From: Hormiphora californensis
Lineage: Eukaryota > Ctenophora > Tentaculata > Cydippida > Pleurobrachiidae
Assembly (NCBI GenBank): GCA_020137815.1
Contig: CM035352.1
Coordinates: 4,523,498 to 4,565,997 of the forward strand
Direction of reading: 5' to 3'
DNA length: 42,500 nucleotides
This document shows, one piece after another, positions 12,156 to 42,500 of the stretch. Made by a program: the position numbers and the translations under genes. Within the stretch, counting starts at the first letter, position 1. The number at the start of each line of letters is the position of its first letter. The notes under the pieces were generated by a model. It ran no database searches. It was not told the origin of the DNA and saw only the letters and a list, made by a program, of their open reading frames with translations.

Positions 12156-13086
12156 AAAATGCTTTTTGAAAAATAATGCGCGCGGTCGAAGCCATTTAAA
12201 TTACAAAATTTAGCGCGTTCCGTTACTTTCTACAATATGCCACTTTTTGAAACTGGCCGGCTCTTTGAAAAATTTGACCGACTCTTTCAAAAATAAAGGA
12301 TAAGAAGAATTATCAAGACCGTGAATTAATTAATTTATTGTTTCTGTTTTTACCACTCTACTGACCTGGATCGTGTGTCGAAACTCTTTCAAAAATTAAA
12401 AATATTTAGCTATCATTTGAGAACTTCAGCGGTCAGCCCTGGAATGTGCTGCTGGCTGCAGTTAATCGGTAATCCGCCTTCATACATAAAGGGGTCCTAC
12501 CGCAGCTACCCCTATATTGGTCTGTTACACGCACATTACATGTGCAAAAGAACAAAGTAGCAGGGTTTAGAAATCTCGGATTTTTGGTTGAAACTCGCGT
12601 GGCGTAAATGGAAGATCAAGTCACGGTAACAGCAATGAACTTTGTAACACACTCCAAATCAACGTGACACTGTAGAAGACCTTGTTCAAAGTGAGCCCTT
12701 TTAAATGGCGGGATACATTGAATATTCCTGGATTGGTCGCGTGAGGGGATCGCCCTGTGGGCGCACGAACATGAGGGGCGCGACGTGCCCAAATTCCTGG
12801 AGTTCGGACCGACCCACGGTGACTGGATAGTGGATACACTTGCCAGTTTCCTGCCGCCAGAAAAATAACCGAATTCTACATAGGGCACAAATATCTACCA
12901 GAGAGGGAGTCGGGACTATGTGAAGAGTTGTCAGTTGACCCTTGGTACTCAGACAGTCAGACAATTAATTCAATAAAATTTGTATACATTGTATTGACTA
13001 AAAATTAGTAAACAGTAGTAAACTAAAAAGGTAAGCCTATCAAAGAAATCAATTTGAACTACTTTTAAACCCGCCCCGCTGTCTTT
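12156..13086. other. Intergenic between TCTN2 and HSP70 3' end
   Basis: Apart from the short GC-rich ORF at 12722-12868 I see no exon. This is where divergent or readthrough control of TCTN2 and the HSP70 3' UTR would lie. Confidence 0.4.
12722..12868 (+). pseudogene. Short coding-like GC-rich fragment, unidentified
   Basis: This frame is open for 48 codons to TAA 12866-12868 and reads like real protein (it contains GRDVPKFLEFGP and THGDWIVDTLASFLPPEK). It is clearly richer in G+C than its surroundings. The frame is closed upstream by TGA 12719-12721, and there is no credible splice acceptor with a pyrimidine tract. It looks like the 3' end of a gene copied or transferred here without its upstream part. 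The THGDW...FL ending resembles the last helix region of some alpha/beta hydrolases, but I cannot name it. Confidence 0.3.
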
Positions 13087-19854
<6,768 letters not shown>

Positions 19855-20180
19855 CCAGGATGTGTTTGCTGGACCCTGTTTCACAAAACACTAGGATTTG
19901 TATCAAATGTACCGTCAATAACAACAAAACACAGCACTTATAAAGACAGTAGTGTTAACAATGTGAAAGCAAATCACTCAAATTATACCACCACTTATAA
20001 TAAGAGATAGACCATGTCTTACTTGCTAAATATGCAAATATATATCCCGACCCCGATTTACCGGGTATCCCAATTTACCGGGCAAAACCCTTTCCACGAT
20101 AAATCGGGGTCCGGCTGTATAACAAGAAATACTAATTTTGAATTCTCAACAAAGTCCTCTGTTTACAGCAACTAGCCATC
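19855..20180. other. Divergent intergenic between HSP70 (-) and the 106-residue gene (+)
   Basis: The 326 bp between the two start codons must hold both promoters or 5' leaders. A possible acceptor (GAAACAG, about 19877-19883) upstream of the HSP70 ATG hints at a 5' UTR exon. The small MITE at 20043-20117 lies in it. No TATA box is convincing. Confidence 0.4.
20043..20117. mobile_element. 75-bp degraded Tigger-like MITE
   Basis: CCCGACCCCGATTTACCGGG at the left and ATAAATCGGGGTCCGGCTG at the right are inverted versions of the 1879-2738 termini, next to TA on both sides. Confidence 0.6.
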
Positions 20181-22405
<2,225 letters not shown>

Positions 22406-23100
22406 ATCGTTGTTAAAGCCATGTGATATACCTCCTCATGACCTGCAGCTGGGACGATGCTGAGCTGATTCAACTTGTCGCAATGTTTATATCGAATATT
22501 TTTTGTATCTCCTACAGCAACTGTACTACCTCCAATCACCAATAGTGCTCATTTCATAAACTCTCGTCATCATATATTATTTTGTATAATAACTACGAGT
22601 GAGTGAGAGTTGCATCGTGCATATATTTTGTATATCCAATTCCAATTTGACCAATGTGTATTTTGTTATATTTTCTCTGCTGCTGTTCTCTTTGAAATAC
22701 TGCGTTGTTATTTGATCTTTATTGGCGGGAGATAGGGAAGTAGATCGCGTCAAAATGTGGCTTTTGATGACAAGATGACTGCACTTTCCGTCAGACGCGG
22801 GCCCGAACATCTTTCGATTGGAGTTCTTGGCGCGAAACTTTGTAACGCGCAAAACTTTACCGCGCAAAATACAGCAATACTGGTGCGCGCCTATATTTTT
22901 ATCAAGTTCAAATCTTCAAAACTCGAACTTTTCAGAAAGTTAAACGATTTTTAAAAATTTCGTTTTTACTTTTTTGTCCGCAATTTTTCTACTTTTGCGG
23001 TCTGTCCGTGATCCTTGGACCTTCGAAACTGTGGCAATCTGTGAGCCTTGCAACTATATTTAACCCTACTACCTCGCAGGGTATTCAGTAGGATGGAATT
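22406..23100. other. Intergenic upstream of GRTP1
   Basis: No exon recognised. The last 350 bp contain CpG-bearing motifs such as GCGCAAAACTTT repeated (about 22848-22866), a plausible promoter area for the GRTP1 gene. Confidence 0.4.
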
Positions 23101-24102
23101 ATGATAGGAGCTGTGCGAGAAGAGTACGGATTCGACTGGCCGCCAAACTTTTCAGAGGAAAGACACAGCGAGTATGTCGTCAAGCACACTAGAAAAAAAA
23201 ATAAGTACATTTCCCGCTGGAAGGACCTCAATGGAGACTACACTCGTTCACCAAAACTAAAGAAAATGGTCCGCAAAGGAATTCCCCGTCGGTACCGGTT
23301 TGAAGCTTGGATGCAAATCAGTTCTGCTGGCGCTAATATGAAAGCTAATCCTGGTCTCTACGATCGATTAATCGTACGGTGTGCTGAAAAAACTTACAAA
23401 AACATAATGAATGAGGCCGATGAAAACAATTTAACGTGTCTAAAACTTGATATTCCTCGAACTTTTCCTGAACACCCTGGGTTCCGGGAACCAGTTATCC
23501 GGAACAACTGCCAGGACATCTTGATGGCGTTTTGTTTATACCGACCTGAAACGGGTTACTGTCAAGGTTTGAACTATCTGGTAGGAAGTCTCCTGTTAGC
23601 TACACAGCATCCTGATGGTGAGCTCAGATCCGAGGAGTGTTTCTGGTTATTGGTGAGTCTAATTGATACAATTCCTGACTATCACACCACGGGAATGAAG
23701 GGTATTGAACGAGACTGCCGGGTGTTAGAGGCATACTTCAATAAGAAAGTCCCTCAAACGTGGCAACATTTTGCTTCGTTCCGTCTTCCGATACAACTGT
23801 TCGCTGTTAAATGGTTTATCTGTCTCTTTGTGGACGTTCTTCCTTTCCATACTGTTCTGCATGTTTGGGATACCTTCTTCTACGAGGGCAATAAGATACT
23901 GTTCCGGGTGGCTGTCTATCAAATGATTTCACACAAGGACAGTATCAAATCACTTGATGATGAATGTAAACTGGCAACGTATCTAAAGGAAAACTTCAAT
24001 TGGGATCCAAAGGCATGGGATAACTATGAGTATATGAAGGGTGTGTTCCAAAAAACTGGGAAAATGTCCAAAGAGAGGCTGGAACAAATGAGACAATCTT
24101 GA
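23101..24102 (+). CDS. GRTP1: Growth hormone-regulated TBC protein 1 homologue
   Basis: A single open exon of 333 residues, the usual GRTP1 length. A TBC (Rab-GAP) domain fills most of it: the A-box start GIPRRYRFEAWMQISSA, the arginine-finger motif LDIPRTFPEHP (IxxDxxR), the glutamine-finger motif ETGYCQGLNYLVGSLL (YxQ), and a C-terminal part with KWFICLFVDVLPFHTVLHVW and DTFFYEGNKILFRVAVYQ. Both catalytic fingers are present, so it should act as a GAP on a Rab GTPase in vesicle traffic. The polyadenylation signal AATAAA overlaps the 3' flank (about 24116-24121). It has no introns although every neighbour with comparable length is split, so it may be an old retrocopy that has stayed functional. 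Confidence 0.95.
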   Translation: MIGAVREEYGFDWPPNFSEERHSEYVVKHTRKKNKYISRWKDLNGDYTRSPKLKKMVRKGIPRRYRFEAWMQISSAGANMKANPGLYDRLIVRCAEKTYKNIMNEADENNLTCLKLDIPRTFPEHPGFREPVIRNNCQDILMAFCLYRPETGYCQGLNYLVGSLLLATQHPDGELRSEECFWLLVSLIDTIPDYHTTGMKGIERDCRVLEAYFNKKVPQTWQHFASFRLPIQLFAVKWFICLFVDVLPFHTVLHVWDTFFYEGNKILFRVAVYQMISHKDSIKSLDDECKLATYLKENFNWDPKAWDNYEYMKGVFQKTGKMSKERLEQMRQS

Positions 24103-24918
24103 GAGGGATTTTGTTAAATAAACTTTTATTGTGAATCTTGATTTGAGTTTTAAATTTTAAATTATTTTTGTTCTAATTTTAAATTATAAAACAAGTATAA
24201 TAATTCTAGGTGTTCTGTAAGCTGTGCTATTGAGTAATACCGAGTAAGAGAGAATTGTATGTAATAGACTGCTTTAGGCCACTTTGAATATAATCGCCTT
24301 TCCAAGATCCCCTTGCTGCTCCTACATGATATTGTATGTATCTCACTTTTCTCACAAAAGTTGTATGTATCATTGCTTCTCAGTATTGTTCCCCTAGTAG
24401 TAATACATCCAGACAGCTTCACTACTCAGCAACCCAAATCCAACACTCAGCCGGTACCTAAATCACATTAGTATTAGGAGAATAAGGAGTAATGTTTCCA
24501 TAGAAGCTGTTGTACCTATAACATAAATGAATATTTTATCTCATTACGAGCCTGTGCGAATTATTTTATTATCCCGATATAATATTCAAAACTGTATCAT
24601 TTTCGCCCCAAATTAAACCGGATATATGTTTCCTCTTTTTAGACAAATCTTACCTCACGAGACGTTATATATGCTTTCCATCCGTTAATGTACCTCATGT
24701 TTTATTGTGTGTGTGTGTGTGTAATATGATACGTGTCTTATTGCAGCAGAGTGAATTACCATTCATTTTTCGTGTCGTTACTATTACTCTCTTTCCCCTA
24801 CCCGATCCTCCTCCCTCTCTTCATTCACACCCATTACTCAATGCTTTCGTGCGTCATACCCACCCTCTCCAGCTTCTCTTATACCCCTCGGCCAGCTCTT
24901 CAGCTTCTTTCACGTGCT

Positions 24919-25007
<89 letters not shown>

Positions 25008-25118
25008 CTTCTCCGCTACATGATTCTACCCAAATCATTATAAAAATCTTTAGAGTGGTTTTCTTTTCAAATCCTTGCGTTACTTTAATTCTACAGTTCT
25101 CTTTTTGTTTCTTAAAGT
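24103..25118. other. Intergenic downstream of GRTP1
   Basis: This has a short (GT)n at 24704-24721 and a long (CT)n at about 24926-25003. No exon recognised. Confidence 0.5.
24926..25003. repeat. (CT)n microsatellite
   Basis: Nearly pure CT repeat; the Ser-Leu ORFs in both CT frames are artefacts. Confidence 0.95.
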
Positions 25119-25407
25119 GAGAGGTGCACAAAAACGAAATTTGGAATAATTTCCAATACACAAGAAAGAAGCATGGGACCACCGTCCACCAACTTGTTTC
25201 TTTTGATCCAAGGAACACTTTAGTGAAGGTCCGATGCTTCTAACTTGTGTTTGAAGCCTGCACGTACATGCGCGTTCCTAGTTATGAAGGAATTTCAACC
25301 ACAACATAGAGACGTCATCTTTTCACCAAACTTTTAATTAGACACCAAGGATTGTAACAAACAATTAGTTTAGACATTATTCCAAATTTCGTTTTCGTGC
25401 ACCTCTC
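25119..25407. mobile_element. 289-bp MITE with 32-bp inverted ends
   Basis: GAGAGGTGCACAAAAACGAA and following bases to AATAAT are repeated inverted at the right end with one or two changes. AGT lies on both sides (25116-25118, 25408-25410), a possible 3-bp duplication as made by PIF/Harbinger-type elements. No coding capacity. Confidence 0.65.
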
Positions 25408-26207
25408 AGTCTAACTTTAACCCATGCTCTTCGAGAATACTATACCACTGTGTACACGTTCCTAATTAGTTTTGGATTGTTTGTTTTGGGTCAGAGTGTA
25501 GTATTATTATAGGAATAGGATGATAGGATAGGGGAGGCCTTGAGAGAGAGGAGTGAGATGGGGAGTCTGCCAATCGATTCGTGTGCTTTTTTTGCGTCAG
25601 AAATTAACAGTTATTTGATTTCTTTTCCCAAACATTCCATCTCTTTTTTCAATATTCTTTGCATTTTGTCTTTCTTTGCTGATTTAGAAACATCACAAAA
25701 CATGTTGAGAAGTGAACGTACCATGTTCGGGGAGGGAGATAATAAAGAATCTGATCATGATATGCGTGAGAGATATAATAGAAAGATGAAAAGAGAGAGG
25801 GAAAGAATAAAGATAGAGATAGACCGAGGTAGAGGGAGACAACGATAGAGGGAGACGTATCACGTACAAAGATAGAGAGAGAAAAACTGTGTTGGTGAAG
25901 AAACGCGGTATGTGTCAAAGCTGGAATTATGTTTGTTTTTACTGCTGCGGTGATCACTTTATTTAGTTAAACTGGAAGGAACTTTCGAGTTTGTCAGAGC
26001 CAGAGTGCGGTTAAGTGAGAAGTATGAAGAGAGGGAATGAAGCAGACGGGGGAAGAAAAATGAGACGGGGAGAGAAAAATGAGACGGAGAGAGATCGGGA
26101 GAGATGGAGGTTGTGGTCTGTGAGAGAGGGAATATGTGTTATGTGTTATGCGATGGTGGTAACGAAGTATGCAATGTGCGGGAACGACCTTCATAATTAC
26201 AGAGCGG

Positions 26208-26232
26208 AGGAGAGAGAGAGAGAGAGAGAAAA

Positions 26233-26300
<68 letters not shown>
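26208..26300. repeat. (AG)n microsatellite
   Basis: About 90 bp of AG repeat with scattered A insertions. Confidence 0.95.
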
Positions 26301-26487
26301 TGTGAGTGTAACTGTCGACAGCCAGTGTCCCATGTCTTTCTGGTTTTCCATCCTCCGAATTTTAAAAAGAATTCTCACTTCTCTCTACCTCTTTCATTTC
26401 TCCTGTTTATCGTTGATACTCACTGTCTAGTGTCTGTTATACAAAACGGTCTGAACAAACTTCTCCCCTCACTTCCCTCTCCCGTCA

Positions 26488-26509
26488 CCCCCCCCCCCCC
26501 CCCCCCCCC
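26488..26509. repeat. Poly(C) tract of 22
   Basis: An uninterrupted homopolymer, and likely to vary in length between individuals or reads. Confidence 0.95.
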
Positions 26510-26704
26510 ATTCTAAAGACATCCTCAGACCCACTTCCCTCGCTCATTCTTATTTCTCCCCACCCTCTCCAACCTGCTCCCTCCCTCAACCCTCTTCCTC
26601 CGGCCTACCGGCTCCCCAACCCCCTCCCTTCTCCCTCCTCACCCTATAATTTCTCCCTTCCCTCCCTCCCCTTCCCCTCCTCACCCCATAATGTTTTCAT
26701 ATAG

Positions 26705-28581
26705 GAAGGGACAGCACGGTGCGTGTGTGGAAAGGTCACAAGGTGTTCGGTGTTATCAGTTCCCTGCTCCAGGCTGGCGGTATGCCCACCGCTATCTCCA
26801 CCTCCACACCACAACAACAACAAAACACTGTCGAAACTTCATCTACCTCCAGCGATTCTTCCTACGTGTCCACTGTAGCTGAGTTAACTGAGCCCTCCCC
26901 TCCTTCAACGACTGCCCTCGTTAATAACAAACAGCAAGTAACGAGTAACAGTAAGAAACGGGCCCAGAGAAAAAGAAAGAAGATGGCGAGCACAGTTCCG
27001 CCTCCTCCCCCTCCTACATGCAGTGACGTCACTAACACGTCACGTGATAACAACGTGACGTCATACGCTGATATTCTCAGTAAAACACCCCTCCTTACCT
27101 CGCAATGCTCCAGCGAGACTGACTTGACGGTGGGGAGTGTACTACCGAGCGTCAATAACAGCTTCTCTAGTAGCTGTCCTAATATCGTGTGGGGACAATC
27201 TGTAAAAACACAAGAGGAGAAACTGGAGCTAAGAGAGCGACCCGTGGAGCAGAATGTAGGCGTAGATAGGCCTGTTGTAGATCGATCTGCATTCAGGAAC
27301 ACAGAGAAACCTGCAGAACGATCACACACTGAGAGACCTGCAGAACGATCACATTCTGAGAGACCTGCAGAGAGACTACTGCACACGGAGAGGCCTGCAG
27401 AGAGACTACACACGGAGAGGCCTGCAGAGAGACTACACACGGAGAGGCCTGCAGAGAGACTACACACGGAGAGAAATATGGAGAGGCCTGCTGAGAGAAA
27501 TAATATGGGAAGGGCTGTAGAAAAGCATAATGAGAGATCACGGGAAACTATGGAAAGATTTGGAGAAAGAGTGGTTGAAAGGAACATCGTAGAAATGAAC
27601 AGGGAACATCAGAGTGGAAGGAATAGGGAACAGCACCAGAGCTTTGGAGGACCGAATAGGGAACAGCACCAGAGCTTTGGAGGACCGAATAGGACTGTCT
27701 TGAAACCCTACAGCAGAGACATTCACGATAAAATTACAGACTCCCATCAAAATCTTATTAACTATTTTTCAACAGGTAATATTGGTTTGTATGTCTGTCT
27801 GTCTGACTTTCTCTTTCTGTCTGTCTGTCTGTCTTTCTCTTTCTGTCTGTCTGTCTGTATCTGTCTGTCTTTCTCTTTCTGTCTGTCTGTATCTGTCTGT
27901 CTGTCTTTCTCTTTCTGTCTGTCTGTTTGTCTGTCTGTCTATCTCTGTCTCTGTTTGTACGTCAATGTACATTCTGCATGATTTCCATTGTCTACAGCTA
28001 CACTCCGTAGTTTCGTATATTGTCAACACATTTCTCTCTCTCTGTGTACTTGTGTGTGTGTGTGTATGTGTTTAGAAGCCCTTCTCTCACACACACAACC
28101 CCTCTTTCAGAGTGGAGACGACACATTACAGGTAATTCTTGCATGCAATATATTCTCAAGGCTGCATGACACAGAGAGAGGGGGAGCTGGGCTGTTAATT
28201 TGAAGCCTGATTTCTCCTCCTCCTTCGAATGCGGTTTAAATTTCCAATCCCGCCCTGGAATGGAATGTAGTAGAAATATGTGTCATTGGGAGGCGCTGTA
28301 CTGATGTGTGACGTGGGGTTTGGTACACAATAAAATAGTGGCCTGATGAGTGATCCAGGGAACGGGTGGAACGCGCCAGACGACATTCCCCTCATTTCTT
28401 GATTTGTATGCGCAATATCGCGCGCGAAACTGCCGCGCGTCAAGAACCGTGGGAAAATTCCATACAAATTGGCTAACACTTCACTGTAATTTTCCAGGCA
28501 GCGGCGGGAGGAACAGGATACCATAGGACACAACAATACAAGATGATATTGCAAGAGCTGGATCAGCAGATTAAAGGGTGA
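26705..28581 (+). CDS. 3' exons of a WD40-type, low-complexity protein (5' part not found)
   Basis: Three exons join in phase: 26705-27775, 28076-28131 and 28498-28581 with TGA. The first opens after a CATATAG acceptor with RDSTVRVWKGHKVFGVIS, which looks like the end of a WD40 blade. Then come a basic stretch (KKRAQRKRKK, possible nuclear signal), PPPPPP, a Ser/Thr-rich part, an ERPAERLHT repeat block and NREQHQSFGGP twice. The C-terminus is STEALLSHTQPLFQSGDD then TGYHRTQQYKMILQELDQQI. The short middle exon is fixed by phase (ACA G|AA GCC). Earlier WD40 exons should lie upstream; none was seen between GRTP1 and here, so GRTP1 might be nested in their intron. I do not recognise the protein. 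Confidence 0.6.
27297..27478 (+). repeat. Coding minisatellite, 9-residue unit RPAERLHTE
   Basis: About seven in-frame units of 27 or 30 bases encode RPAERSHTE or RPAERLHTE. The four last full units are nearly identical in DNA, showing recent expansion inside the reading frame. A 33-base unit (NREQHQSFGGP) is duplicated separately at about 27622-27690. Confidence 0.85.
27784..27957. repeat. (CTGT)n-rich interrupted microsatellite
   Basis: CTGT/CTTT repeats directly after the donor at 27776; the open frame through it is an artefact of retained intron. Confidence 0.9.
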
Positions 28582-29557
28582 CCCCACAAAATATTAGGAC
28601 TGAACGATTGAGAAATGCGGAAATGATTAGGAACGAAAGTTTTAGTTTTTGTATTGGAGCTCTATATTATGATTATAATTTCGAGACAGCTTTATTATTA
28701 TCAAAAGGATGAGTGAAAGATAGTTTGATACTGAATGTGCAATACATGTGTGAAAGGAAACCCCGTTTTTTACATTTGCTTTCATTTTCCATATCGGACT
28801 AGCAGTTAGTTTCTTTTCAATGTTCACCAGTTCACATAGCTTAAAACAACTAATAATTTGTTTCTGGTTTTTCAATTTCTTAAATATACGCGTGTTTACT
28901 CTTTAAAATATAGGCCAAAAACGAGTTATCAAGTGTTGGCTTCACAGGAATTCCAATATTTCCCTGTCTTGCGGCGCCAGACGTGACCCCATTTGATTCT
29001 CAATCCGGTCAGATCGGGTCGTCGGACATATTTTCCATCGGCAATTGGCACCACGGACCCCATCTGAGCTCACTGTCGAGAATAAATCGGGGTCTGGGAC
29101 AGGTTGGTACTCGTTTCTGGCCTATAGTGGTGTATAAAATAGGAAAAGACGGTGTTTGAAACGGAACAAAGTTTGTTCTACAGTAAAACAACGCGGTTAT
29201 AAATATCAATTCGACTCTCCATATACCAATCCTTCATGAACCCGCGTCCCTTGCCCCACATGTTGGGTAACCACTATAAGTATATAGGGAGAGCTAAATG
29301 CTAGCACTGCTATATCACTTCTCAAAAGGGGATACTACTCAACAACAAAAGCCGGTAGTCGTAGGAGCCGCCTACCGGCACCGCCTTTGCTATACGAAAT
29401 TCTTGTCAATGATCGGAGCGTCCCTGTTAATCGGGATCTAACTTGTTGAATACTTACTCAACAAGGTCCGACTGTATTCATATTTCACGAGATAGTGAAA
29501 TTCATTATAAAATCCATTAATCAATTCGGCTCGATGAAATTCAATTAATTGTTTTTG
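28582..29557. other. Convergent intergenic between the WD40-type gene (+) and guanylyl cyclase (-)
   Basis: This holds both 3' flanks. A possible inverted-repeat element spans about 28966-29105 (CCTGTCTTGCGGCGCCAGAC at the left, GGGGTCTGGGACAGG at the right). No exon. Confidence 0.45.
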
Positions 29558-42452
<12,895 letters not shown>

Positions 42453-42500
42453 CTGCAATAAGAGAGAATGATTAGAATGTATGCTTAGTTGGTTCTAATT

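Larger units (their letters stand above)
25408..26704. other. Low-complexity region upstream of the WD40-type exon
   Basis: Mostly purine-rich then pyrimidine-rich sequence: (AG)n around 26205-26300, 22 consecutive C at 26488-26509 and a C/T-rich stretch to the exon at 26705. No exon recognised, although upstream exons of the 26705 gene are expected on this strand. Confidence 0.5.

Noticed and set aside
11929-12195. Overlapping ORFs on both strands with almost the same protein sequence
   Set aside because: They are a by-product of the 218-bp palindrome.
24705-25218. Ser-Leu and Arg-Glu repeat ORFs
   Set aside because: Translations of (CT)n/(AG)n; the same holds for 26015-26516 and 31615-31890.
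26862-27587. 241-codon minus-strand ORF
   Set aside because: Shadow of the WD40-type exon; the plus strand has splice sites and phase support.

Overview
This window is nuclear DNA of a multicellular animal. The evidence is split GT-AG genes, a receptor guanylyl cyclase, collagen prolyl 4-hydroxylase, two tectonic (ciliary transition zone) genes and a GRTP1-type TBC protein. Introns are short and the sequence is dense with microsatellites, minisatellites and small palindromic DNA transposons. A non-bilaterian animal (sponge, ctenophore or cnidarian) is my guess, but nothing here settles the phylum. Exons below were joined by hand from splice sites and reading phase; all joins keep the frame unless stated.

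Layout. 1-2.8 kb: two non-autonomous DNA transposons. 2.98-4.88 kb (-): 5' half of an MFS transporter that runs off the left edge. 5.4-11.9 kb (-): two tectonic genes in tandem, a TCTN2-like gene (8.46-11.87 kb) followed by a TCTN1/3-like gene (5.4-7.83 kb). 13.1-19.9 kb (-): a 14-exon HSP70 with a shortened C-terminal lid. 20.2-22.4 kb (+): a 106-residue unknown protein. 23.1-24.1 kb (+): single-exon GRTP1. 26.7-28.6 kb (+): the last three exons of a gene whose first visible exon opens with a WD40-like end. 29.6-42.5 kb (-): twenty exons of a receptor guanylyl cyclase, N-terminus missing at the right edge. Its introns contain three other genes: P4HA (+), a PIM-like kinase (-) and an acidic unknown gene or pair of ORFs (+).

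The most unusual signal is that several minisatellites begin exactly at, or include, a splice site of the gene they lie in: MFS intron 2, HSP70 intron 4, intron 2 of the 106-residue gene, and at least three sites in the cyclase. In most of these each repeat unit carries another copy of the donor or acceptor.

The second strong signal is a set of tiny transposons with TTGGT...ACCAA ends and perfect 9-bp target duplications: four 67-69 bp palindromes in or beside the cyclase gene, and a related 74-bp/577-bp family in the P4HA and HSP70 introns. Other families include Tigger-like TA elements, a TTAA foldback and long foldbacks of 218 and 890 bp.

No operon-like logic links the genes. The only functional groupings are the paired tectonics and the nesting inside the cyclase. 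I saw no rRNA, tRNA or CRISPR.
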